Positions 50,185 to 59,600 of a DNA stretch of 64,000 nt are shown here, piece by piece. Under the pieces are notes generated by a model that worked only from the letters and a program-made list of their open reading frames with translations, was not told the DNA's origin and made no database searches. Made by a program: the position numbers and the translations under genes. The number at the start of each line of letters is the position of its first letter. Positions within the stretch are counted from its first letter, which is position 1. This DNA is from Phycisphaeraceae bacterium (GTDB lineage: Bacteria; Planctomycetota; Phycisphaerae; Phycisphaerales; UBA1924), in contig JAJTGZ010000019.1 in the NCBI GenBank assembly GCA_021299385.1, forward strand, positions 1 through 64,000, read 5' to 3'.

Positions 50185-51480
50185 CTACAACTTTTTGAGG
50201 GCCGCGACGAGTTCATCGATATCTCCGGTGGTGTGCGCGGCGCTGATCTGGCAGCGCAGGCGGGCGTGCCCCTCGGGGACGACGGGGTAGCCAAAGCCAA
50301 TGACAAAGACGCCGAGTTCGAGGAGTCTTTGGCTCATGGAGATGGCGCGAGCGGTGTCGTGGACGATGATGGGGCAGATAGCCGTGGGGCTGGGCAGGAC
50401 GTCAAAGCCGGCGTCTTTGAGGCGTGCGCGTGCGTAGGCGACGTTGTCGCGCAGGCGCTGGACGCGTTGGGGCTCGCGGAGGACGATCTCGATGGCTTTG
50501 TGTGCCGAGCAGGTGATGGTTACGGGCAGGGCGTTGCTAAAGAGGGTTGGGCGGCCGCGTTGGATGAGCAGGTCGATGGCGCGTTGGGAGCCGGCGACGA
50601 AGCCCCCAGCGCCGCCGCCGAGCGCCTTGCCGAGTGTGCCGGTGAAGAGGTCGACGCGTCCGGCGTGGGCTTGGCCGTTGGTGCTTTGGCCCGTCTGGGG
50701 ATCGAGTTGGTCGATCATGCCCCAGTGCTCGTGTGTTCCTCGCCCAAGGTGGCCCATGACGCCGTGGCCGTGGCTGTCGTCGACGACGAGCATCGCGCCG
50801 TGCTGGTCGCAGAGTTTCCGCATCGCGGGCAGGTCGGCGATGGAGCCTTCCATGCTGAAGACGCCGTCGGTAACGACCCAGATTTGGCCGGTTACATCCT
50901 TGTTGGCGCGTGCGGCTTGGAGGGCCGATTGCAGGCTCTTCTCACCCGTGAGTGTGTTGTTGCGGTAGACGGCCTTGAGGACACCTTTTTTGATCGTCGC
51001 CGCCAGGCGGATGCTGTCGATGATGCAGGCGTGGTTGAGTTCATCGCTGATGATGATGTCCCCCGGCTCGCAGAGCGTGGGGAAGAGGGCCTCGTTGGCC
51101 GTCCACGCGCTGACGAAGGTGTAGCTGGCCTGGGTGCCCATGTAGCGTGCGATCTGGGCTTCGAGGGCTTCGTGGGGGGTGAACGTGCCGCAGATGAAGC
51201 GGACGCTGGCGGTGCCCGCGCCGTAGTCGCGCAGGGCCTTGATCCCGGCCTCGATGACCTCGGGGTGGTTGGCCAGGCCAAGATAGTTGTTGGAACAGAA
51301 GCAGAGCGTGTCGCGGAAGGAGCCGTCGCCCTGGCGGATCTTGACGCGTGCATCCATGGGGGAGCCGAGCACGCGCAGGTGCTTCCAGAGGCCCTGCTGG
51401 CGGAGCTGGTCAAAGAGGGCGTCGGTGCGGGTGTCAAAGTGCGTGCCTGTCGTGGGGCTTGTCTTGGCGTTGGTGTTCAT
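50185..51480 (-). CDS. kbl: Glycine C-acetyltransferase (2-amino-3-ketobutyrate CoA ligase) or 8-amino-7-oxononanoate synthase
   Basis: 431 residues, ATG at 51480. PLP-dependent alpha-oxoamine synthase: condenses acetyl-CoA with glycine (threonine breakdown) in Kbl. Signatures: CSNNYLGLANHPEV, GAGTASVRFICGTF (GTxxxR), SDELNHACIIDSIRL, DGVFSMEGSIADL, VDDSHGHGVMGHLGRGT, and the Schiff-base lysine in TGTLGKALGGGAGG. RFICGTFTPHEALE favours Kbl over BioF, but the two are close. The upstream reading frame to 52200 is antisense to the DUF456 gene. No threonine dehydrogenase lies next to it. Confidence 0.9.
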   Translation of the reverse strand: MNTNAKTSPTTGTHFDTRTDALFDQLRQQGLWKHLRVLGSPMDARVKIRQGDGSFRDTLCFCSNNYLGLANHPEVIEAGIKALRDYGAGTASVRFICGTFTPHEALEAQIARYMGTQASYTFVSAWTANEALFPTLCEPGDIIISDELNHACIIDSIRLAATIKKGVLKAVYRNNTLTGEKSLQSALQAARANKDVTGQIWVVTDGVFSMEGSIADLPAMRKLCDQHGAMLVVDDSHGHGVMGHLGRGTHEHWGMIDQLDPQTGQSTNGQAHAGRVDLFTGTLGKALGGGAGGFVAGSQRAIDLLIQRGRPTLFSNALPVTITCSAHKAIEIVLREPQRVQRLRDNVAYARARLKDAGFDVLPSPTAICPIIVHDTARAISMSQRLLELGVFVIGFGYPVVPEGHARLRCQISAAHTTGDIDELVAALKKL

Positions 51481-51540
51481 GGGCCGATCGTATGAACCCG
51501 CACAGCGGCGGCGTGCATCCGGGGGGTCAACAATCGACGT

Positions 51541-52071
51541 ATGCAATGGCAAGAGGTCGCCGCGGGGTTGGTTGTGGGGCTGGCGGTTTGCCTGGGGATG
51601 GTTCTGGCGCTGCTGACACTGCCGGGCGTGTGGCTGATGCTGCTCACGGCGGTGCTGGTCAAGTTGCTCTGGATGCCCGAGCTGATCGGGCCCTGGACCC
51701 TGGCCGTCTGCCTGGTGCTGGCCATTGCGGGGGAGTTGATCGAGGCGTTGGCGTCTGCCGCGGGCACGAGCCGGTTTGGGGGGAGCCAGGCCGGGGCCGT
51801 TGCTTCGATCGTTGGGGGGCTGGTCGGCGCAGTGCTGGGGACGTTTGTGATCCCCATCCCGATCGTCGGGACGATCCTGGGCGCGATCCTCGGCTCGGCC
51901 CTGGCAACGTTCGCCACCGAGGTGCTCTACAAACAACGCCCCACGGGCCAGGCCCTGCACGCGGCAACAGGCGCGGCGATCGGGCGCACCGCCGCGACGA
52001 TCATCAAGGTCTTCATCACCGGCGTGGTCGGGCTGATCTTGCTCGCAAGCGTGCTGGTGGAGTGGTTGTAG
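51541..52071 (+). CDS. DUF456 family membrane protein
   Basis: 176 residues, four or five helices: VAAGLVVGLAVCLGMVLALL, PGVWLMLLTAVLVKLLW, LAVCLVLAIAGELIEAL, a glycine-rich re-entrant segment (GAVASIVGGLVGAVLGTFVI), and VFITGVVGLILLASVLV. The GxxxG-rich centre and the GELIEALASA segment are typical of DUF456 proteins. Function unknown. Divergent from kbl over 60 bp. Confidence 0.85.
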   Translation: MQWQEVAAGLVVGLAVCLGMVLALLTLPGVWLMLLTAVLVKLLWMPELIGPWTLAVCLVLAIAGELIEALASAAGTSRFGGSQAGAVASIVGGLVGAVLGTFVIPIPIVGTILGAILGSALATFATEVLYKQRPTGQALHAATGAAIGRTAATIIKVFITGVVGLILLASVLVEWL

Positions 52072-52349
52072 GAAGTTACTCAGAGGACGGAGAGACGGAG
52101 TAGAAATGCAGAGGGATTCTGTTGGGGAAGTGCTTTGGTGGGACAGTTTTTGGATGTCAGTGCAGTAGATTGGTGTGCGTGTTGCCGGGGGCAACCCCAC
52201 CCCTGCCCCTCCCCTCGGGGGAGGGGTTCTGAAGCAGCAAGTCAGAGGTTCGGTTGCTCCGATCTGATCAATCTCTCCCGATCAATTCCCCCAATAAAAT
52301 CCCCCCTCTGTATTTCTACTCCATATCTCTGGCCTCTGAGTAACTTCCC
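52072..52349. repeat. Long inverted repeat of the 'TTACTCAGAGG' family enclosing R1
   Basis: Arm 1 (52072-52118) reads GAAGTTACTCAGAGG...GGAGTAGAAATGCAGAGG. Arm 2 (52299-52349) is its complement with about ten differences. The two enclose 180 bp that include R1 copy 8 and a CGATCTGATCAATC segment. The HscA-like gene starts 16 bp after arm 2. Confidence 0.8.
52195..52230 (-). repeat. R1 repeat, copy 8
   Basis: Full copy with four G runs, inside the inverted repeat. It is the only intact copy that is not near a stop codon in its own orientation, besides the one within a gene and the one next to a start codon. Confidence 0.9.
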
Positions 52350-52364
52350 CGATAGCCTCCCGCC

Positions 52365-54302
52365 GTGGCTACTGATCCGATTATTGGGATTGACCTGGGG
52401 ACGACCAACTCGCTGGTGGGGGTGTCGGCGTGGCCGGGGCCGACCGATCTGCCAAGGATATTGCCGGCTGCCGATGGTGCGCACCTGGTCCCGTCGGTTG
52501 TGCGGATCGATGATGCGGGGGTCGTCGTTGGGGCGTTGGCCAAGGCCCAGGCCGCAGAGCACCCGCGGGGGACGATCGCCAGCGTCAAACGGCTGATGGG
52601 GCGTGGTCTTGAGGACGCGCAGGCGGACTTGCCTTATCTGAGTTACAAGGTTGTGCAGGGGCCTGGGCAGACGGCGCGGGTGCAGTTATCCGACGGCCGG
52701 CTGGTCTCGCCGCAGGAGGTCTCGGCACACATCCTGCGTGCGTTGCGGGCGCAGGCGTCGGCGGCGTTGGGGGTGCAGGTTGGGCGTGCGGTCATCACGG
52801 TCCCGGCGTACTTCGACGACGCCCAGCGCCAGGCGACGCGCGACGCGGCGCGATTGGCGGGGCTGGAGGCGGTGCGCCTGATCGCCGAGCCTACGGCGGC
52901 GGCGCTGGCGTATGGCCTGGGCCTGCGTGCTAGCTCGCCGGCGCAGACAATCGTGGTCTATGACTTTGGTGGCGGGACGTTTGACGTCTCCGTGCTGCGG
53001 CTGACGCCCGGGGTAGGAGCGACGGCGACCGCGCCCGGGGCCGATGCCTTTGAGGTGCTGGCAACGGCGGGGGACACGCACCTGGGCGGGGACGACATCG
53101 ACTTTGCGATCGTCGGCTGGCTGGCCGGGCAGTTGCAGGCGCTGCGCCCGGGGCTGCCGGTGCCTAGTGACGGGCAACGGCGGGCGCTGTTGGCGCTGGC
53201 CGAGGGTGCGAAGATCGAGTTGAGCAAGAGTGAGGAGGTGGGGATTGATCTTGCGCGGGCCTTGCCCGAGGGTTCGGGCGGGCCGCTGCGTGTAACGCTC
53301 ACGCGAGCGGTGCTGGAGGCGTTGGCCGGGCCGTTGATTGAGCGGACGATCGCCGCGTGCGGGCGTGCGGTGCGCGATGCGAGGGCGCGGATGGAGGGGG
53401 AGGGGATCGACGCGGTGATCCTTGTTGGCGGCAGCACGCGTATGCCGGTGGTTCGGCGGAGGGTGCGTGAGCACTTCAAGATCGAGCCGTACACGGCGAT
53501 CGACCCCGACGAGGCCGTGGCGCTCGGGGCGGCGGTGCAGGCGTCGATCCTGAGCGGCGCGACGACGGGCGCGATGCTGCTGGACGTGATCCCGCTGAGC
53601 CTTGGGCTAGAGACGGCCGGGGGTGGGGTAGCCAAGATCATCATGCGCAATGCCCCCGTGCCCGCCGAGGCGCACGAGATGTTCAGCACGCAGGTGGATA
53701 ATCAAGGGTCGATCAGGTTGAACATCGTGCAAGGTGAGCGTGAGATGGCCGGGGACTGCCGGTCGCTGGGGGTGTACCACCTTGGTGGCATCCCCGCGAT
53801 GCCCGCGGGGTTGCCGCAGTTGCGTGTGGAGTTTCGTGTGGATGCCAACGGCATTCTGGGCGTCTGTGCTCTTGAGCAGCGGTCGGGGCGCCGGCTGGAC
53901 GTGCAGATCGTGCCAAACCACGGGCTGACTCGGCAGGAGGTCGAGCGGATCGAGCGCGAGAGTTTCGCGTTTGCGCGGCAGGACATGGCCCGGCATCGGA
54001 TCGCGGACCTGATCGCCACGGGTGCGCTCGACCTGGGGTGGGTGCGAACGCAGTTGGGGCGCTATGGCGCGGGCCTTGCCAGTGAACCGAGGGGGAGGAT
54101 CGAGGGTGCCGTCGCAACGCTGAGCGAGCTGTTGGAGCGGGCGCGTGGTGATTGGGAAGCCGTCGCTGCCGACGAGTTGATGCGGGCAAAGGAGGCGCTG
54201 GACCACGCGAGCGTCCCGCTGCATGAACTGGCGATGACGCGGACGCTGCAGCAGGGGGAGGCAAACGAACAGCAGCCGGGGGGGAAGCGTGCATCCCCAT
54301 GA
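52365..54302 (+). CDS. HscA-like Hsp70 chaperone
   Basis: 645 residues, GTG at 52365. ATPase domain: IGIDLGTTNSLVGV, VITVPAYFDDAQRQATRDAA, YDFGGGTFDVSVLRL and ILVGGSTRMPVVRRRV. The substrate-binding part reads VIPLSLGLETAGGGV then NIVQGEREMAGDCRSLG, LGGIPAMPAGLPQLRVEFRV. The DCRSL after QGERE is the form found in HscA (iron-sulfur cluster assembly) rather than DnaK, which has DNKSL. The C-terminal lid is short. No hscB, iscU or fdx is next to it, so a role in Fe-S biogenesis is an inference from sequence alone. Confidence 0.87.
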   Translation: MATDPIIGIDLGTTNSLVGVSAWPGPTDLPRILPAADGAHLVPSVVRIDDAGVVVGALAKAQAAEHPRGTIASVKRLMGRGLEDAQADLPYLSYKVVQGPGQTARVQLSDGRLVSPQEVSAHILRALRAQASAALGVQVGRAVITVPAYFDDAQRQATRDAARLAGLEAVRLIAEPTAAALAYGLGLRASSPAQTIVVYDFGGGTFDVSVLRLTPGVGATATAPGADAFEVLATAGDTHLGGDDIDFAIVGWLAGQLQALRPGLPVPSDGQRRALLALAEGAKIELSKSEEVGIDLARALPEGSGGPLRVTLTRAVLEALAGPLIERTIAACGRAVRDARARMEGEGIDAVILVGGSTRMPVVRRRVREHFKIEPYTAIDPDEAVALGAAVQASILSGATTGAMLLDVIPLSLGLETAGGGVAKIIMRNAPVPAEAHEMFSTQVDNQGSIRLNIVQGEREMAGDCRSLGVYHLGGIPAMPAGLPQLRVEFRVDANGILGVCALEQRSGRRLDVQIVPNHGLTRQEVERIERESFAFARQDMARHRIADLIATGALDLGWVRTQLGRYGAGLASEPRGRIEGAVATLSELLERARGDWEAVAADELMRAKEALDHASVPLHELAMTRTLQQGEANEQQPGGKRASP

Positions 54303-54324
54303 CCGGCTCGGTAAAGACATGTAA

Positions 54325-54417
54325 CCACTGAGGCACTGAGGCACCGAGAAAGACAGGGATTTTGGTCTTAGAGTCTTACCCAGTCCCTGTATTCTCTGCG
54401 CCTCGGTGCCTCAGTGG
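54325..54417. repeat. Inverted repeat CCACTGAGGCAC ... GTGCCTCAGTGG
   Basis: Arms at 54325-54360 and 54384-54417 pair over about 30 bases with a few mismatches (CACTGAGGCACCGAGAAAGA against CTCTGCGCCTCGGTGCCTCA). It sits past the stop of the HscA-like gene; no T run follows. Confidence 0.85.
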
Positions 54418-54541
54418 AAAAATTCTTCCCCCAATGTTGCGGGCATCCAACCCGCACGGCCCACCCACTGCGGTCTGGCCGATCTACACTCTTGTACGTT
54501 TGAGCCGGACCCGACAGACCCGCACTATTTAGGAGCCTTTC

Positions 54542-55408
54542 ATGCGCACAAGCGTGCTCGTAGTTGCCCTCGGCCTGACCACCTCGATCGCAGGTGGGCA
54601 GGTGATCACACCCGTTCCACCCGCGCCGGCGCCGCTGCCGGAATACACGCCGCCGCCCCCGCCACCACCGGCACCGGCTCCGGTGGTGCAACCCCCGACC
54701 CCGACGCCGAACCTGGTCAAGACGGGGGCGGACGGGAAGATCGTCGTGCTGGCCGAGCCACCTGAGTTTGCCGCGGCCAGGGCGATCGGTCTGGACCCGG
54801 CCAAGACGGCCCAGCTCGCCGCGCTTATCAACGACCGGCAGGCGAAGATGGACGCGATGATCATCGCCAACCCGGCTATGGCGTTGGAGTTGTTCTCCAA
54901 GTTGCCCGGCACCGAGACCATGGACATCAACCAGATGGCGGGGTTCCCGGCGATGTTCAAGTCGTTCGGGCTTTCGCCCGCGCCGCTGGAGGCGCTTCGC
55001 GGCTCGGGGATCTTCAGCACCAGCCAGATCGACGCCATCAGCGCGGGGACCACGACCTATCGCCAGGCCCTGGCCGAGGAGTCAAAGAAGGTCGCCGATG
55101 GGGACCTGAACAAGACGATGCTCATAGCCTCGCGCACGCAGATCAAGCTTGTCTCGGCTGAGTTCAACACATCGATGCGCCGGCTGCTTGACCAACTCGC
55201 GGCGAGCTGGCCCAAGGTGCAGGACGTTACCACCTGGCCCAACGCCGGGGAACTCAAGGCCACGATGGCGGGCAGCGACCAGAACGCCAAGGTCGCCGCG
55301 CTGGCAAACGCGCTCAAGGGAATCCCCCCCGAGGCGAGCGGCAAACTGCTCGCCCCGTTCGCGTTGCAACCGGCACCGGCACCAACACCCGCACCGTCGC
55401 CAAAATGA
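54542..55408 (+). CDS. Secreted proline-rich protein with a helical C-terminal domain
   Basis: 288 residues, with AGGAG 6 bp upstream of the ATG. Signal peptide MRTSVLVVALGLTTSIAGG; then about 40 residues of Pro/Ala (PLPEYTPPPPPPPAPAPVV). The helical part has MAGFPAMFKSFGLSPAPLEA, ISAGTTTYRQALAEESK and DLNKTMLIASRTQIKLVS. Unknown family. The stop codon TGA is shared with the first bases of R1 copy 9. It lies 87 bp before the solute-binding protein. Confidence 0.75.
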   Translation: MRTSVLVVALGLTTSIAGGQVITPVPPAPAPLPEYTPPPPPPPAPAPVVQPPTPTPNLVKTGADGKIVVLAEPPEFAAARAIGLDPAKTAQLAALINDRQAKMDAMIIANPAMALELFSKLPGTETMDINQMAGFPAMFKSFGLSPAPLEALRGSGIFSTSQIDAISAGTTTYRQALAEESKKVADGDLNKTMLIASRTQIKLVSAEFNTSMRRLLDQLAASWPKVQDVTTWPNAGELKATMAGSDQNAKVAALANALKGIPPEASGKLLAPFALQPAPAPTPAPSPK

Positions 55409-55441
55409 ACCCCTCCCCCGAGGGCAGGGGCAGGGGTGCGG
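55407..55441 (+). repeat. R1 repeat, copy 9 (degenerate)
   Basis: Starts within the TGA stop (GA of TGA is the GA of GAACCCC). Two G runs are shortened (GAGGGCAGGGG, GGGTGCGG), so a four-tetrad quadruplex is no longer possible. Confidence 0.85.
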
Positions 55442-55495
55442 TTTGCTTTGGCACTTGCCCCTTCAACCCGTCGGGGTACAAGCGGACCTGCACCC

Positions 55496-56533
55496 ATGCA
55501 CAGACGCACACTCCTTGGCATCGCCGCAGCCGGCGCCGCTGGTACGCTCTTGCAAGCGTGCCGGCGCAGGTTGGGCAGTGCGCCCGTTACGCTCTACAGC
55601 AGCATCGACCCGGCGGTGCTAGAGCCGATTGTCAAGGGGCTGATCCTGCCGTGGGAGGTCAAGACGCTGACGGATAGCGAGGCGACCAAGACCACCGGTT
55701 TGCTCGCGCGTTTGCAGGCGGAGAAGAGCGCGCCGAAGGCGGACGTTTGGTGGTCTGGTGAGATCGTTGGGACGATCCAGCTCGCCCGTGCCGGGCTGCT
55801 GGCGCCGGTGACCGCCCCGGCGGTGCTGACCCGTTATGCCGGCGCGGTCCCCCGCGACCCGGGTGGGAGGTGGTTCCCGCTGGCCGATCGCCCGCGGGTG
55901 GTGGTCTACAACACTGCGCAGTTTGATGCGGCCACACGCCCGCGGTCGCTGGCGGGCGCGCTGGACCTGGCCCGAGCGTCCAAGAGCGTCAAGCCTGTGG
56001 TCTTTGCCATCGCCAACCCTTCATTTGGGACCACGCGGGGGCACGTTGCCGCGTTGTATGCACGGCTGGGTCGGGACGCCTTCGCCGAGCTCTTTGCGGG
56101 GGTGAAGTGCCGCGTTGTGGATGGGAACTCTGCGGTTGTGCGCGCGGTGGCGATGGGTGAGGCCGCACTGGGGTTGACGGACTTTGACGACCTCGTCGGC
56201 GGGCAGGCGAACAGGTGGCCGATCGACGCCTTCACGCCGGCGTTTGATCCCTCGGCTGAGGCCGGCCCGGCGTTGATGATCCCGGGGACGGTGGCGGTGC
56301 TTGCCGGTGGGCCAAACCCGGCGGGTGCGCAGGCCCTGGCCGAGGTGCTGCTGAGCCAGGAGACCGAGGAAGCGCTGGCCAAAGGGGCGTGGCGTTCGCG
56401 CCCGGTGGTAGGGAGTTCGTCGGCAACGGATGCGCGATTAGCGGACCTGACGGCCGCGGCTGTTGATTGGGACAAGGCGGTTGATGCGCTGCCCGAGGCG
56501 GTGGCGTTGGGCCTCGAGTTGATGAAGGGGTGA
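55496..56533 (+). CDS. Iron(III)/thiamine-type extracellular solute-binding lipoprotein
   Basis: 345 residues from ATG 55496. The N-terminus MHRRTLLGIAAAGAAGTLL-QAC combines a twin-arginine-like RRTLL and a lipobox cysteine, so it may be a Tat-exported lipoprotein. The rest is a periplasmic binding fold of the FbpA/AfuA type: VTLYSSIDPAVLEPIVKGL, KADVWWSGE, PRVVVYNTAQFD, FAIANPSFGTTRGHVAAL, and GEAALGLTDFDDLVGGQ. Phosphate-like or metal ligands cannot be told. No permease or ATPase is adjacent, so it must use a transporter elsewhere or act alone. Confidence 0.85.
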   Translation: MHRRTLLGIAAAGAAGTLLQACRRRLGSAPVTLYSSIDPAVLEPIVKGLILPWEVKTLTDSEATKTTGLLARLQAEKSAPKADVWWSGEIVGTIQLARAGLLAPVTAPAVLTRYAGAVPRDPGGRWFPLADRPRVVVYNTAQFDAATRPRSLAGALDLARASKSVKPVVFAIANPSFGTTRGHVAALYARLGRDAFAELFAGVKCRVVDGNSAVVRAVAMGEAALGLTDFDDLVGGQANRWPIDAFTPAFDPSAEAGPALMIPGTVAVLAGGPNPAGAQALAEVLLSQETEEALAKGAWRSRPVVGSSSATDARLADLTAAAVDWDKAVDALPEAVALGLELMKG

Positions 56534-56621
56534 ATTACTGGCGGGGTTGGGCGCGATGCGATTGAGTGCCCTTGCGACTGTAATCCCAATCGTTATAAAA
56601 TTTAGACGGCCAAGTAGTCAA

Positions 56622-56656
56622 CCCCACCCCTGCCCCTCCCCTCGGGGGAGGGGTTC
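56622..56656 (-). repeat. R1 repeat, copy 10
   Basis: Full copy in minus orientation, 37 bp past the stop of metH. Four intact G runs. Confidence 0.9.
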
Positions 56657-56693
56657 GAGACAGGTAGCAGTGTTGATCTAGCTCACACAAGGC

Positions 56694-59600
56694 TTACACG
56701 TTGAAGTACTTCGCCTCAGGGTGGTGCACGATGATGGCGCTGGTGCTCTGCTCGGGGTCGATCTGCCAGTTCTCTGTCAGTTCGCAGCCGATGCGTGAGG
56801 GGTCTAGGAGGCGGAAGAGTTTGTCCTGGTCGCTCATGTCTGGGCATGCGGGGTAGCCGAAGCTGTAGCGGGAGCCGCGGTACTTCTGCGTGAAGAGGTC
56901 TCGGAGGCGTGGTGAGTCGTCGTTGGCGATGCCGAGCTCTTGGCGCATGCGTTTGTGCCACATCTCGGCCAGGGCCTCGGCGGTTTCGACGCCGATGCCG
57001 TGGAGGTAGAGATACTCGCTATATGCGTTGGCCTGGTAGAGTTTCTGTGCCGCGGCCGACGCCTCTTTGCCCACCGTTACGCAGTGCAGGCCCAGCACGT
57101 CGCGCTGGCCGCTGTCGACGTCGCGGAAGTAGTCGCTGATGCACAGGCGTTTGCGCCCGCTTTGACGGGGGAAGGTGAAGCGTTCGATCTCGCGGCGTTG
57201 GTCGTCGGGGTCGTAGATGACCAGGTCGTTGCCCTGGCTGTTGCAGGGGTAGTAGCCATAGACGACCGCGGGGCGGAGGATGCGCTCTTGTTTGCACTGG
57301 GCCTTCAGGCGTGCGAAGATCGGGCCGACGGTCTCTTCGATCTGATCTTCAAACTCCTCGTTGCTGAGCGTCCCTTGCTTGAACTGCCACTGCCCGCGGT
57401 AGAGGGCGACCTTGTTGATAAACGGGTAGACCAGGTCCAGGTCGATATCCGCGACGACGCGCGAGCCCCAGAACGGTGCCTTGGGCACGTCTACGTCCTG
57501 GCGCACATCGCTCCTGACGACGGCAACCTCGGCCGTCTGCGTGCCCGACCGTTTGCCGGCCTCGAAGGCCTCGATGCGTTGGGCGCTGTCGGCCTTGGAG
57601 CGTGCGATCGTTTCTTCTGCCGCGGTGCGTTTGCTGGTGCGGGTGTTGATCTCCTGCGCGAGCGTGGCGGTGGCGCCGGCCTTGATCATGTCCATGGTGC
57701 GCAGGCCCTCGAAGGCGTCTTTGCCGTAGAAGACCTCGCCCTTGTAGATGCCGCGCAGGTGCCCCTCGCAGTAGTGGCGTGTGAGCGCCGCCCCGCCGAG
57801 CAGCACCGGCACGTTGATGCCCAGGGTGTTGAGTTCGTGCAGGTTTTCTTCCATCACCGTTACGCTTTTGACCAGCAGGCCGCTCATGCCGATGGCGTCG
57901 GCGCCGGTCTGTTGCCAAGCGCGTGCGATGTCGGCGATCGGCTGCTTGATGCCGATGTTGTGCACGGTGTACCCGTTGTTGCTCAGGATGATGTCCACCA
58001 GGTTCTTGCCGATGTCGTGCACGTCCCCCTTGACCGTTGCCAGCACGATCGCCCCTTTGCTCTGCCCGAGGCTCTTTTCCATAAACGGCTGCAAGTGGGC
58101 CACGGCCATCTTCATCACCTCGGCACTCTGGAGCACAAAGGGCAACTGCATCTGCCCCGACCCGAAGAGTTCGCCAACCGTCTTCATCCCCGCCAGCAGG
58201 TGGTCGTTGATGATCTCAAGCGGGGCGTACTTCTCCATCGCGGTTGTGAGCGTGCCGGCCAGGCCTTCCTTCTCGCCGTCGACGATGTGGCTCTGGAGTT
58301 TTTCCTCGAGCGTGAGTTCCTTGCTCGCACGCCGGACCTGCTCACCGGTGGCCGCGTCCTTGAACAGGTCGATGAACCTGGCCAGCGGGTCGAAGCCGGC
58401 ATCGGTCATCCCCGCCGGCAGGCCTGTGCCGCCGGCGCTGGCGTCGCGCCGGTCATAGATCAGGTCCAGTGCCGCGTTCCACTGCTCTTGCGGGATCTTG
58501 TTCTTGGGGAGGATTTTAGAAAAGTGCAGGATCGCGCTGGTCAGCCCGGCCTCTTGCAGCTCGTGCAGGAAGGCCGAGTTGAGAACCACACGGGCCTGGT
58601 TTTTGAGCCCGAAACTCACGTTGCTCAGCCCGACGGTTGTCTGGCACCCCGGCAGCGCACGGGCAATGGCGCGCACGCCCTCGACGGTCTCCAGCCCGCT
58701 GCGCCGGTCGCTGGCCATGCCCGTGCTGACGGGGAGCACCAGGGGGTCGAAGATGAGATCCGCCGGCGCGATGCCGTGGACTGTGGTGGCGCGGTCATAG
58801 GCGCGCTGGGCGATAGCGAGTTTGCGTTCGGCGGTGCGGGCCATGCTCGCTTCTTTGTCCTCATCGATCGAGCCGATGACCAGCGCCGCGCCATAGGTGC
58901 GGGCGAGCCGGCAGGCCTCGTCAAACTTGTGCTCACCCTCCTCGAAGTTCGCCGAGTTGATGATGCACTTGCCCGGCGCGTGGCGGAGGCCGGCCTCGAG
59001 GGTCTTGAGCTGCGTGCTGTCGAGCATCAACGGCACGTCGACTTGCCGAACGACGCGCTTGACGACCTCGGCCATGTCGCGGGCGTTGTCGCGCCCGGCA
59101 TAGTCCACGTTCACGTCCAGCACGTGTGCCGAGTCGTGGCGCACCTGCTCGCGTGCGAGGCTCACGATCCCGTCCCAGTCCTCCGCTTCGAGCAACTGCT
59201 TGAACTTTCGGCTGCCGCTGGCGTTCATCCGCTCGCCGATGATCAGGATCGAGTTGTCCTGGCGGTAGTCCGTCGGCGAATAAAGGCTCGTAACCCCGGC
59301 CGGGGGTTCTTCCTTGGCCGGCAGCAGCACGGCCGGCCCTGCTCCGCCGCCGGTGGTTGCTCGTTGACCGATCTCCCGCCCGCCCACGGCCTGGGCCAGC
59401 AGGCGGATGTGCTCGGGCGTTGTCCCGCAGCACCCCCCGACGAGGCTCGCGCCGCTCTGCTCGACAAACCGCACCATCGCCTCGACAAAGGGCTGTGGGC
59501 CAAGCGGATACTCGGTCCTCCCGTTGAGCAGCACGGGTAACCCGGCGTTGGGTACGACGCTGACGAGCTGCTTGCCGCCGGGGCCGCCGGCGCCCCAGTG

